A stretch of 64,000 nt of DNA from Axinella damicornis (taxonomy: Eukaryota > Porifera > Demospongiae > Axinellida > Axinellidae). This document shows, piece after piece, positions 37,568 to 44,500 of the stretch. A program made the position numbers and the translations under genes. The notes under the pieces were generated by a model. It saw nothing but the letters and a program-made list of their open reading frames with translations, ran no database searches and was not told the origin of the DNA. Positions within the stretch are counted from its first letter, which is position 1; each line of letters starts with the position of its first letter. Location of the stretch: contig OZ007507.1 in NCBI GenBank assembly GCA_963931865.1, forward strand, positions 11,942,932 to 12,006,931. The letters run 5' to 3'.

Positions 37568-38663
37568 AATGGATTGACGACATGGAGGGGAAGCAGAATG
37601 CGACAGCCCTCCATGAGGAACCAGTGTTACTCTCATATGATCTCAAGGATCATGCACAGCGACTGGACAGGGAGATCCTCTACCTGCTCAATAAGCTGCG
37701 TTCCCACCCTCCACCCAAACTGAAGGTGCCACCTAATGCAACTAACACGTCCAAAAATGCTTCAACTGGCAACGACACGGTACGTTAATAATGTTGACAC
37801 TCATACAAGTCATGTAGTTACCATGATCTTCAAATGTTAAGAGGATTAGTAGCATACAGTTGGATCTGGTTTAGCCTCGTTCCCAGGTCTAAGACGGTTC
37901 TCGGGTCTGGGAACGAGGCTAGATCTGGTTAATTGGAAACAGATCTGCACCAAAACATCAGAGGGGGTGTGGTTGTATAGCCTTGTTCCCAGGCCATTCC
38001 CACCTCCAGTCTTTGATTGCTTGCAGAATGCAAATTCCTATGAGAAGTGGTCCCTTTGTCAGACATGTTGAGCAATTCTAACCCCGGAATCCATCAAGAG
38101 TGCATGATGACTTCATTGTGGCACCACGGTCACGATGATGTCATCGTGCACTTAATCCATACAACTCTCAGGATCCCTAACCCCAGTGCTGTGATGTGTC
38201 TCGTGTGTATATGTAGGTAAACAACGGAACACTCGGTGACAGAGAAGAGAGTGAGGAGGGGACCGTACCCACTGAGGAGGAAGTGCCAACGGTATGGGAG
38301 TTGCCAGAAGCTGACGACACAGAGACCACTACAACAGGTCTGGGCTATTGTATTATCCTAGCCTCATTCCTAGGCTCCCCAGCTCCCCTTTAATTCTTTA
38401 CCGCATAGTTGACTTTGAACTGCTCAGTTCATCAAGTATGCGGTAGGAGCTGGAGATGGCCTGGAGAGGAGGCTTCATCATAGCTATCCAATTATAGCTA
38501 CATGGTGGGGCCCAAAGTTGCCATAGTTACTTAGCTTGGTGTTACAGTAATACTTAACACAAGCCTATTATCATTCGCAGAATCAAACTTAGATGAAGCC
38601 ACACCCACTCCAGACGAAGCCACACCAACTCCTGACAAAGAGGAGGACCATCAGGAACTATAA
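9422..38663 (+). CDS. HYOU1: HYOU1/GRP170, ER-lumen Hsp70-family chaperone
   Basis: Exons: 9422-9553, 11103-11134, 11595-11673, 12174-12303, [one or more lost in the 12641-12840 gap], 13192-13247, 13370-13474, 13954-14096, 14297-14413, 14825-14959, 15096-15178, 15252-15384, 15517-15704, 16010-16148, 34556-34616, 34822-35322, 35419-35460, 35556-35730, 36655-36865, 37164-37382, 37567-37779, 38217-38337 and 38581-38663. A signal peptide ([18 protein letters not shown]) precedes the Hsp70 ATPase domain ([25 protein letters not shown]-like [31 protein letters not shown]). A Glu-rich loop typical of GRP170 follows in exon 34822-35322, then the C-terminal helical domain ([13 protein letters not shown]-like [13 protein letters not shown]). 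The protein ends DHQEL, a KDEL-like retrieval signal. GRP170 acts as a nucleotide-exchange factor for BiP and a holdase. The segment joining [11 protein letters not shown] to [11 protein letters not shown], about 60-70 residues in human, is absent because of the gap. Intron 16149-34555 is 18.4 kb and hosts other genes. Confidence 0.93.
10482..10906. mobile_element. TTAA-flanked palindromic element in HYOU1 intron 1
   Basis: The ends GGTTAAGGGATACTCGTG and (inverse) GGTTACGGGATACTTGTG are each flanked by TTAA (10478-10481 and 10907-10910). Arms of about 150 bp face each other (for example AAGCTCGCTAACCAA against TTGGTTAGCGAGCTT). The TTAA duplication fits piggyBac or Kolobok-type MITEs. Confidence 0.8.
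12304..12840 (+). repeat. Polypurine minisatellite running into an assembly gap
   Basis: From the splice donor at 12304, GGTGGGTGGAGGAAGGAGAGG-like units continue to 12640, followed by 200 N (12641-12840). The missing HYOU1 exon or exons most likely lie in this collapsed region. Confidence 0.85.
13540..13950 (+). repeat. C/T-rich tract before HYOU1 exon 13954
   Basis: CCCTCCCTCC repeats with long C runs extend up to the 3' splice site. Comparable tracts lie at 12050-12150, 14155-14290 and 15730-16005, each ending at an acceptor. Confidence 0.85.
16196..16342. mobile_element. Small inverted-repeat element carrying a telomere-like TTAGGG array
   Basis: Inverted ends TGTCCGGGATTGCCATC (16202-16218 and, inverse, 16322-16338) enclose a short array of GGTTAG units (16268-16298). 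The direct repeat TAATTTGAGC flanks both sides (16186-16195 and 16343-16352), consistent with a 9-10 bp target duplication. Confidence 0.7.
18670..20680 (+). pseudogene. pogo/Tigger-type transposase, disrupted
   Basis: The reading begins at ATG 18670 or 18682 ([10 protein letters not shown]). It runs through an HTH-like region ([24 protein letters not shown]), then KRRGRP before a segment typical of these transposases ([14 protein letters not shown]). The catalytic domain has D residues at [22 protein letters not shown] and [14 protein letters not shown], a DDD set characteristic of the CENP-B/pogo DDE_1 family. Damage: a frame change near 19040, another near 19270-19290, and an in-frame TGA at 19838-19840. 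A 550-bp MITE also interrupts the C-terminal end at 20081-20630; past it the frame resumes and stops at 20680. It would bind terminal repeats and cut and paste the element. It cannot be active as it stands. Confidence 0.85.
20081..20630. mobile_element. MITE inserted in the transposase C-terminus
   Basis: Ends CCGTACTCTCGCGAAAGTCC face each other and are flanked by TA (20079-20080 and 20631-20632). Excising it in thought restores a continuous transposase frame into the short tail ending at 20680. An acidic stretch ([19 protein letters not shown]) at about 20395-20460 resembles transposase tails, suggesting an internally deleted relative. Confidence 0.8.
20732..21691 (-). CDS. HIRAN domain fused to Ulp1-like (C48) cysteine protease, transposon-borne
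   Basis: 319-residue single-exon ORF. Residues about 8-100 match the HIRAN pattern ([41 protein letters not shown]), a fold that binds DNA 3' ends in HLTF/Rad5 proteins. After a charged linker, residues about 165-285 resemble Ulp1/SENP peptidases. Candidate catalytic residues are His222 (GDHWIVAS), Asp240 (VNVYDS), Gln271 and Cys277 ([12 protein letters not shown]). Ulp1 enzymes remove SUMO or related modifiers. Sequence after the catalytic Cys ([12 protein letters not shown]) does not look like the usual continuation, so the 3' end may be frameshifted or truncated. The gene lies tail-to-tail with the transposase, within the same subterminal repeats, so I read it as element cargo. Domain calls are from motif recognition only. 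Confidence 0.75.
   Translation of the reverse strand: MPTFDIEAMVRGYHVYQAVWDASIHEELLCAREADNLRDPFAVAVVKSHQTVGHIPMKISSVCSLFLRHGGTITCKVTGSRQHSQDLPQGGLEIPCTLTFEGGLKDINKAEKLIKKSLAVSTQQKTPVENKCATVEKRGLSGHEDEPSGKKTCTGHLDFETESILNGAKLTDLHVHAAQQLLKRQFPHLNGLQPTVLQAKKSLGVRKPVPNQLQIIHSRGDHWIVASNIGCKNGVVNVYDSVYRSVDKATRAVITNLFQSSAVKIIESQKQEGGTDCGLFAIELQPISNEQPPSKLFRSIFDVSVSMLLVFTLRCTVAE
21880..22819. mobile_element. piggyBac-like element inserted in the Tigger right end
   Basis: Ends CCCTTTCCCTGGT face each other. The right flank is TTAA (22820-22823) and the left flank TTGAA (21875-21879), a one-base variant of the same site. On the minus strand a short frame from ATG 22618 ([20 protein letters not shown]) is acidic and continues in a shifted frame to 22285. 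It could be the remnant of a transposase N-terminus. Superfamily is inferred from end sequence and TTAA. Confidence 0.6.
24032..25081 (+). CDS. Secreted cysteine-rich protein with fibrinogen-like N-terminal motif, paralogue 1
   Basis: Single-exon gene of 349 residues nested, same strand, in the large HYOU1 intron. [20 protein letters not shown] is a clear signal peptide, ending about CAAQ. After a variable region comes [20 protein letters not shown], which resembles the start of fibrinogen-related and COLF1 domains (GYYWI..NG.A..VYCDM). The C-terminal half is highly conserved among the three copies: [19 protein letters not shown], then [36 protein letters not shown] and LELVEVYV. Many cysteines and several N-x-S/T sites fit an extracellular role. 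ATG at 24032 was chosen because it starts the signal peptide and matches copy 2. I believe this family is abundant in sponges; its function is unknown to me (lectin-like or recognition roles are speculation). Confidence 0.85.
   Translation: MSFQALTMLLVVVLLYASSCAAQEQPASQGDNTTVPLTYHSKSVEGDEQVCGPENLRQRLQAKTRDDLAILMRDNLNALVPCNSRNRGQLQHCPLASCSELGEQSQVLRPSRYYWIRSSNGTAMQVFCAMDRVCGCGNTEGWSRIAYLNMTDPSQRCPGVWREAPNRTCGRPNVSSGCTSAYFSSLGISYTRMCGRLVGYQLGATGAFGDVPANASVDTNYVDGVSVTHGTPRQHIWTFAAALGESHNNIGSCPCAYTGTIEVPDFVGQDYFCETGTDTYEHGESYLDDPLWDGQGCRSGNTCCQFNNPPWFCKQLPEATTDDIEVRICANAAHVYEDVLLELVEVYVF
25385..25452 (-). repeat. tRNA-like (SINE head), with an opposing partial copy at 25601-25640
   Basis: The minus strand contains an A-box-like TGGCTTAGTGGTACGAG and a B box GGGTTCGAAATCC, with tRNA spacing. 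The anticodon-loop position reads AGT (threonine-like). The acceptor stem pairs poorly, so a tRNA-derived SINE or pseudo-tRNA is more likely than a gene. From 25428 to 25640 the sequence is an inverted repeat, with the second head (CAGTGGCTTAGTGGTACGAG) on the plus strand. Confidence 0.55.
26583..27632 (+). CDS. Secreted cysteine-rich protein with fibrinogen-like motif, paralogue 2
   Basis: Single exon, 349 residues, same strand as HYOU1. It starts at [20 protein letters not shown] (signal peptide); an in-frame ATG four codons earlier (26571) is possible but less consistent with copy 1. Shared landmarks are [77 protein letters not shown] and the end LELVEIYIR. The mature N-terminal region ([16 protein letters not shown]) aligns with copy 1, so these two appear closer to each other than to copy 3. 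The intact frame and conserved cysteines argue for a functional gene. Confidence 0.85.
   Translation: MSFQANTVFLALLYIASCSGQESTTSQGENITFPLTYRGRILEGNGGQVCGSESLRQNLQAVIHDDIENLIRENLKTLVPCSGRNRGLIQLCPVASCRDVEQNQFVRLSGYYWIRSSNGTAVQLYCDMDRVCGCDSTRGWTRVAYLNTTDPTQQCPGAWREITEPRRTCGRSGGYSPAYFSTYGISYSQVCGQLVGYQVGDTDAFDTRPRSIDTYYVDGVSITHGSPRQHIWTFASAVGEMFSGLRTCPCTYTYNAHNVTVPSFVGRDYFCDTAIVHSGHLQGVFYADDPLWDGHGCGSTNTCCQFNNPPWFCKQLPQATTDDIEVRICGLGLYSDEDTPLELVEIYIR
27867..27901. mobile_element. Short TAGCCTCG foldback element
   Basis: TAGCCTCGTTCCCAGGCC is followed after about three bases by GGGAACGAGGCTA. No clear target duplication at this copy. Confidence 0.65.
28196..28787. mobile_element. hAT-like MITE with long inverted ends
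   Basis: The ends AAGGGCGCATCGAGC and inverse GCTCGATGCGCCCTT lie in arms of about 90 bp (both include GCCGAAGGCGGCGAGAGGGC). ACTGCACC is repeated at both flanks (7-8 bp). No intact ORF. Confidence 0.7.
29098..29136. mobile_element. TAGCCTCG foldback element with perfect 9-bp target duplication
   Basis: Flanked by GTCCATATC on both sides (29089-29097 and 29137-29145). Confidence 0.85.
29421..29525 (+). repeat. Two adjacent short tandem repeats
   Basis: About five GGATTGT units are followed by about four GTACGTTGTAGAT units. Confidence 0.85.
30062..30556. mobile_element. Non-autonomous DNA element, family copy 2
   Basis: Related to 2304-2740, with the same inverted ends (ACACTCCTGGTAG). Lies in the large HYOU1 intron. 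Confidence 0.6.
31806..32060. repeat. Near-perfect palindrome, arms about 110 bp
   Basis: The left arm from AGTAATAAAAAACATTTAAA to CCCCCTACA is mirrored by the right arm ending TTTAAATGTTTTTTATTACT. The spacer is only about 30 bp. Arms look almost identical, so it is a recent foldback or MITE. It lies about 200 bp upstream of secreted paralogue 3. Confidence 0.85.
32206..32214 (+). promoter_or_regulatory. TATA box of secreted paralogue 3
   Basis: TATATAAGG lies 51 bp before the ATG at 32265, a plausible core promoter for a gene inside the HYOU1 intron. Confidence 0.55.
32265..33296 (+). CDS. Secreted cysteine-rich protein with fibrinogen-like motif, paralogue 3
   Basis: Single exon, 343 residues. 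The N-terminus [20 protein letters not shown] is hydrophobic but a weaker signal peptide than in the other two copies. Conserved features are [77 protein letters not shown] and LELVEIYIH. The N-terminal half is the most diverged of the three ([20 protein letters not shown]). Same strand as HYOU1 and the other two copies, 4.6 kb after copy 2. Confidence 0.85.
   Translation: MSKFEIPVIFRAMLFVGSCLIRESTASQGDNTTLPYSLPTRVINATGQVCPPNEALMIERDGITQDIQYLLRNALIPCETFQTQANPAASCSELPARCSSGYYWVRNSNGTAVQVYCDMTRQCCDHTGGWTRISHLNMTDAAHQCPQAWREIASLRRACGRSTSATGGGCSSAYFDTHNINYTHVCGRLIGYQFGNTRAFRGGFSSLDFHYVDGVSITHGTPRQHIWTFAASPGETGTGSAICPCSNTANGFINVPSYVSQDYFCETGTPIFTNLPGIFYSSDPLWDGQGCGATSTCCQFNNPPWFCKQLPQATTDDIELRICAGRGYSDVDTPLELVEIYIH
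33588..33691. mobile_element. TAGCCTCG element with 9-bp near-duplication
   Basis: Flanks GTATGGCTA and GTATGGCTC. Another copy lies at about 33370-33415 (TAGTCTCG end), and one at 34639-34723 sits in the HYOU1 intron between exons 34556-34616 and 34822-35322. Confidence 0.75.
35731..36450 (+). repeat. Minisatellite copying a HYOU1 splice donor
   Basis: Roughly thirty units of GTGAGTGTGGGACGGGGG(AT), 18-22 bp, start exactly at the 5' splice site of exon 35556-35730. Minus-strand open frames of His/Pro/Thr type are artefacts of the repeat. Confidence 0.9.
37440..37566 (+). repeat. CA microsatellite before HYOU1 exon 37567
   Basis: Nearly pure ACAC runs end in the acceptor CACAG. Confidence 0.9.
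37872..37921. mobile_element. TAGCCTCG foldback element with perfect 9-bp target duplication
   Basis: GATCTGGTT flanks both sides (37863-37871 and 37922-37930). Inserted in a HYOU1 intron. Confidence 0.88.
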
Positions 38664-38982
38664 CCACACGATCATGATGTCATAGGGTCTTTTATTTCCT
38701 GCTGTTCCGCGTAATACATGTGATCAGCAGTAGCTACATAGTAGGGCAGAGGCTATTTATTATAGTGATCACACACTTGTAAATTCAGCATCATGGTTTT
38801 GCTACTCTGAGTCATCACTGATTGTGAAAGAGCCTCACTCTTATATAGCCTTGTTCCCAGGCCCACCCAGCTTTTCGTCACTTCCAGTAACTGACGGAAA
38901 AGCTGGGAGGGTATGAGGCTACCTCACTCGATCTCAGGAGGTCAATCACTTACAGTATGACAGTGAGGGAAGTAGCTTGGTC

Positions 38983-39313
38983 TTCTACCACAGTGCGTGG
39001 GCGTTCCTTTGATGTACCGCGGAGGATAAATCGGTTATCCTCCGCTATGACGTCATAGCGGAGGATAACCGATTTATCCTCCACGGTAGATCAAAGGATC
39101 GCCACACTGTGCTGAGTTGTAGCTGTCTAGCAGCCGGATCCAGCTACTAACTTGACTTGGAGGTTATGTCTGTGGTAGAAGCCGGATCTACTACGTTGAC
39201 TTGGAGGTTATGCGGTTTATCCTCCTTGGGAAAGTTTAGCCTCGGCTTCGCCTCGGCCAAACCTTCCCGTGGAGGATAAATCGCATAACCTCCGCGTCGA
39301 CGTAGTAGATCCT
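38983..39313. mobile_element. MITE, copy B, inverted relative to 7705-8033
   Basis: Reads TACCACAGTGCGTGGGCGTT through a palindrome around GCTATGACGTCATAGC to CGACGTAGTAGATCC, the reverse complement of copy A with few differences. Lies 0.3 kb downstream of the HYOU1 stop. A decayed TAGCC-family copy is at about 38844-38932. Confidence 0.8.
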
Positions 39314-39702
39314 ATACATTAATTCACTACAACAAATACAAACAACATTTTGAGATTCAGAATCTGAAAACTGCCTGCATGTCTTATAAAGCAATTACGT
39401 AGTCGGAAACAACTACCCCCGGTAGTTAGCCATTTGTAAACAGTACTTGCATACCCGAAAGTTGGCGATCAATGCATGCAATGGATGTAGTTTCACAACA
39501 AGGGTACGTCGGTTTACATGCGACCAGAGATAATTTATCTCCTAGCTGACAAATATTTTGCCATATGCATGTACATGTACAATATAAGTAAGACATGCCC
39601 ATGCATGCATACGTGTAGTGTGAAGATGAACACTGAATGATGGTTGATGACATAATGTGCATCTGCACGCTGGGTGATCTGTTGCCATGGTAACTGACTA
39701 CA

Positions 39703-40911
39703 TCACTGAACAGTGTCAGTGTTGCCAGGATCTGGAGTGTCCTGGTCAGGTCTTGCAATATCCAGGATGTCTTGAGCAGTGAGGGGCTTCCCAACAATAT
39801 AGGGAGTCTTGTAGGACACATAGGGCTTCAACTGTAAAAAAAAACACACAACAGGTCAGGTCATGCAGGTTGAGACTGTCAGGTCAGGTTGAGACTGTCC
39901 AAGGCTGATGGAAAATGTTTTAGTTACAAACACACTAACCACTATTATAGTAGTTAGGCTACATTAACAGTGCTGTGTCAACCCCCTAAAAAGTTGCTAT
40001 GTAAATCTTATATATGGGGGAAAAGGACATTCTAATAGCCTCGTTCCCAAGCTCCTCCCCAGCTTTTTGTCGCAGGGAACGAGGCTACATTCTTAAATGT
40101 TGGTAAGAGCTTTCTAGTATACTAGGCACACAATCAGGATACCCATGGCAAACAAAATGCTGCTTGTGACATGTCCTGAAGTTGACAAAGATATCCCGAC
40201 AACTTTCTTGTGACAACCCACCGTGAATCCCTCCAGGTTGGGTACCATGAGTTCTGGGATCTTGCTCCTGTCAACTAGGAATCCACCTGTGGCATCAGAA
40301 GATAGACCAGTTGAGAGCCGATGTTCCCAACCCAGATTCTGCATTGCTTGCAGTGCAGCAAGAAGGGAAGTATTGCACAATCTCGGGTGGAAATTGCGAA
40401 GTAGATACATGTACCTGTTCATAATGTGGTTTTCTGGTACCCCTGCATGTGCTTATGTAGCCTCGTTCCCAGGTGCTCGGTAATTGGTTACCGAGCGCCT
40501 GGGAACGAGGCTACCTGTGCTTAGTAAACACAAGCTAATCAATAGCCTCAGAGCATGAGGCTGTCTGTGTAAACCACTTATACTCATGCAATGATTTGAG
40601 TGACTTCTGCATGATTTCATCCCCCCCCCCCCCCCCCCCCCCCCCCCCCGTGGGAACTGAAGGGCATTACATCACCATGCTACCTGCTGTTTGGCCAATA
40701 TCCACACCACATGATATTTTTTGCCCTTCAGTTTCTGTGGTTAACAATGCTAAGGAATCCATCTGTATATCTTCAACGGTACATGCAACCAGTTCAGGTT
40801 GAACAAGCCCTCTCCTCTCCTCCCCTTACACATATGCCAGGTGATCAGTGTTGACCAGATGAACTTGCTTACCTTTCCTTGTGTGTCTGCCCACTGATCT
40901 AGCACCACGAC
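39703..40911 (-). CDS. MRPL41: Mitochondrial large-ribosomal-subunit protein mL41, 5' end uncertain
   Basis: Three phase-consistent minus-strand exons: 40873-40911 (RGARSVGRHTRKG), 40222-40286 (GFLVDRSKIPELMVPNLEGF) and 39703-39831 (LKPYVSYKTPYIVGKPLTAQ, stop 39705-39703). Human MRPL41 has the same order: a basic Gly/Arg stretch, then EMVPEFVVPDL, GFKLKPYVSY and PLTAAQLF. It belongs to the mitochondrial 39S subunit and is imported into the matrix. The first exon is not settled. A basic, leader-like frame starts at ATG 41032-41030 (MCSRLASKILSRKPVRQSLV), but I could not find a donor in the needed phase. The C-terminus is shorter than in human. Convergent with HYOU1; next to SDHC on the same strand. 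Confidence 0.85.
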
Positions 40912-42042
40912 CTACACAAACACAAGATGTGGGTCAAGATACAACCACCCAGCCTCGTACTCAGGACTTCCGTACCAGAGATTGTCTCACAGGTTTGCGA
41001 GACAAAATCTTGGAAGCAAGGCGAGAGCACATCGAGGCTAACAGCCACCACTGCAGTATACACTGATCCCTTCCTCTTCACCGTCATGCAGCAGTGACAC
41101 TGAATACTGATAACCATGGTAACAAGTCTTGCTAGTTACGCCCTTCACACTGAGAGGAAGGTTCCCGTCAATATCTAACTGCATCTGTGATGTCATGCAT
41201 CACCAGACCATTCTATATGTGATGTCACAGCATCACCAGATCCTTCCTACTGCATGATGGAAGAGGGTGTGGTCAATCCAAGCAGTTTTTCATGCACATT
41301 TGGGACAACGGAAACAGTGGATACAATAGTTTTCAACCAGCTGTAAGTAAAACGTGTCCAAAGTCGCATGTGGTGCAGACAGTTGAAGGTAGGGAGTACA
41401 AGAACCAAGTTATCTGGATGGTTGTTCAGGGTAACCACACCCTTCTTCCTTTCATCTTCCTCCTCCTTCCCCTTACAGACACAAGGGGGTGACGCTGTAG
41501 TCAGAGCTGCGACCGGGCTTATCGGCGAATCTTGACCCTGTATACTAAGGAAGGGGTGGAGTCGCTACACATTCTTCTGTATACTGTTGGGGGTCAAGTG
41601 GTCAACGGCTGAAATACAGCGCAGTCAAACGGTCAAGTCTTTTTGCGATGCGGTCAAGTGGTCAAGCAGCAAAAATGACAGTCAAGATTTCTTGACCCCG
41701 GTCACAGCTCTAACTATGGCGTCAATGGGAGTGCCACCCCCTTGAGACAGCACAAATGTCTGACCACACAAGACTATTCTTTGTGAAGTGTGGCTCACAG
41801 AGACTAGAGACTGTGTCTAGGCCATTGCTGAACAACACCTTTGTAGAACTGGTTGTTTCCTCTCTTGGAAGTCATGGGAATACGACGTGCTCCACGGAGG
41901 GCACCGCGGAATACCCCCAGCATGATCTGGGGATTGATCAAGAGGGAAGTCTGAACAGAGAGCTTAAGCATTTATGACATGGACATTGGTCCAGCAGGAA
42001 GTACATACTTTAGGTATGGGTACCGGAAACACGACTAATAAA

Positions 42043-42488
42043 CAGGGTTGTACCTATACCGGTATAGGTATCGGTATAGGTGCCTATACTCGTGGTATAG
42101 GCAAAGTATAGGTATAGGTAAACTCATAGCCTATACTTGCCTTCATCTGTGGCACTGATATTGAAGTATCTCCATACAGCACTAGAGCGGTTTGCCATAC
42201 TGGGTACCACAAAAAAACTAAATGCCTGTTTCAACAAAAGCTAAACTCAGCCTGTTTCAACAAAAGCTACGTAAACACCTGAGTCTAGTTTAATATGCAC
42301 GCACGCGGCAAACAGTCATGCACGTGCACAGACTTGCCCATGTATGGAATGCAATAATTACTGCTATGAATTTATGATGTCCTACAACCAGCTGTGAATA
42401 TCGGTATCGGTATCGGTACGGCCGATCTGATAGCTAATGTTTTTGTGTATCTGCAGTATAGGCAAATTGTGGTATAGGTACAACCCTG
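42043..42488. mobile_element. hAT-type MITE with perfect 8-bp target duplication
   Basis: The ends CAGGGTTGTACCTATACC face each other, flanked by CTAATAAA at 42035-42042 and 42489-42496. The interior is rich in GGTATAGG/GGTATCGG repeats. CAGGG ends plus an 8-bp duplication fit hAT. Confidence 0.85.
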
Positions 42489-42565
42489 CTAATAAACCCT
42501 AAACCATCGCCCTACTTCCTGGCGGACCAATAACCACTTCGCATCATTTATGCCAGTTGCAGTAC

Positions 42566-43145
42566 TAGTCTCGCAAGCCAGCCTCTTTTTCTACGAGGGG
42601 GCGCGTGCGGAGGGGGGGAGGGAAAAAGAATCTGGTGACTTAAGCCAACATTTCGTTTCCCAGTGGAATGCAATCAACTGTAACAAATGAAAAAGTCACA
42701 TGATAGCTATCCAATTATTGCCTACAACTTTCAAATGTGTGACTGCGAAGCGAGTTGGAGGAGGCTCGCGAAGCTCTGGAGAGTAGTAACCGTTGAAAGG
42801 TGAGCCAGGGAAAAACCTTCAGCAGTATATATACGTAGTAACAAGGCGATTTTTCAGTGCCGGTTAGAAGACTCACGAGTACATCACGTCCGCTGAAGGA
42901 GTTCTTCACTGCTAATTCTTGCTTGGGGCACAACCTTGGATAGCCTAGTGGCGCTTTGCAGCGATGGCAATCGCACGCACTGTCTCTGAATTACGCTATG
43001 AAAATCATGTGACTGCTGCAATCTCATTGGCTCTACCCACATTCCGGCAGAGAAAACGAAATGTTGGCTTAAGTCACCAGACTCTTTTTCCCTCCCCCCT
43101 CCGCGCGTGCCCCCTCGTAGAAAAAGAGGCTGGCTTGCGAGACTA
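42566..43145. mobile_element. TAGTCTCG-ended MITE, about 100-bp inverted ends
   Basis: Arms start TAGTCTCGCAAGCCAGCCTC and extend through CTTAAGCCAACATTTCG. Flanks TTGCAGTAC (42557-42565) and TTACAGTAC (43146-43154) form a 9-bp duplication with one mismatch. The terminal TAGTCTCG links it to the TAGCCTCG family. Confidence 0.8.
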
Positions 43146-43722
43146 TTACAGTACAAGGGGTAGTCACTCACATGCTGCCTGTAGAAGTGTTAACTTTGCG
43201 ACAGGGATCAAAACGGAATCAAGCAATCAAATAGCAGATCAAGGGATATAAATAATCTCAGTTTCAAGGTGTGGCTACATAAATAATTTGTCCTTTGATC
43301 AAATTAAATCAAGAGCCTCCGATCATGATTCTTGACCCCGGTTACAAATGCTTATATGTAAGTGACTACCCCTTCTAAACTGATCACATGGTATGCAGAA
43401 TGCTTAGTTTGATCTGGGGACCAAACTACAGAAATTATGCTATAGCTCCCAGCAGCCTGTCATTCACTTGTAGCAGGGTCTGGGATCCAGACTATACACT
43501 CTTGTAGTCAAACTTACAGTGAGGAAAACTGGAGGAAGAATGGCCTGCAGATGGATATAACAGATCTAGAGTGCAGCTTAACCCAGCCTCAACCTCCACT
43601 GCTCCAGGACTAGGCCTAGGCCAGGGTGGATTTTAATATAATTTCACAGAATTTTCGTTTTATTAGAACAGCCACTGGAATAATGTCAATACAATAACCA
43701 TGCACAATAGTATACTACATGA

Positions 43723-44439
43723 CTAGCTGGAGGGTGTATAGCAGGCCAGTCCAAAAGAGATGATGATGGACACAGCCAGGATCGTGAAACCTGCTCGAAC
43801 AACATACTTTATCGTCAACCCCCGTCCAGTGTCCCAGTACTGCAGTGTGTATGGATGTGTGCAACATGTGTGTGGATGTATAGGGGTGTGTGTGTGCGCG
43901 CGTGGATGTTTAGGTGCATGTGTGAGTGGTTCGAAACATGCAAGTTCACAGCAAAGTGAGATTTCCATCCTCCATCCTCTCCCTAGGCCTGTCCCCTCCC
44001 CATCCCCTCCCCTGTCCCCTCCCCGTCCCTTGTCCCCTCCCTGCCTGTCCTTCCCCTGTCCCCTCCCCGTCCCCTCCCTGCCTGTCCTTCCCCTGTCCCC
44101 TCCCGTGTCCACTCCCCGTCCCCTCCCGTGTCCCCTCCCCATCCCTCCCCATCCTCTCCCCGTCCCCTCCACATCCACTCGACTGTCCCCTTCCCCTTCA
44201 ACACACACACACCAGGTGGCGAGCTGTGCCATTGATGAGATGAAAGGTGAATGGTAGAGCGACGATGAACTTGCAGCCTGTCCAGAGGGTGGGGTACTGG
44301 TGGGCCACACTCTCAAGGGACCGGACCACGTCTGGAAAGGAGGCACCCATTGCAAGGTAGGAGATGGTTGCTGCTGATACTCCTACGTGTGTGTGTGTGT
44401 ACGTGTGCGTGTGTGCATGTGCGTGTATGCATCATGTGT

Positions 44440-44500
<61 letters not shown>

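Larger units (their letters stand above)
41033..43722. other. Intergenic region MRPL41-SDHC
   Basis: No gene recognised. It contains two well-delimited MITEs (42043-42488 and 42566-43145) and low-complexity stretches with GGTCAAG repeats near 41590-41700. Confidence 0.6.
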
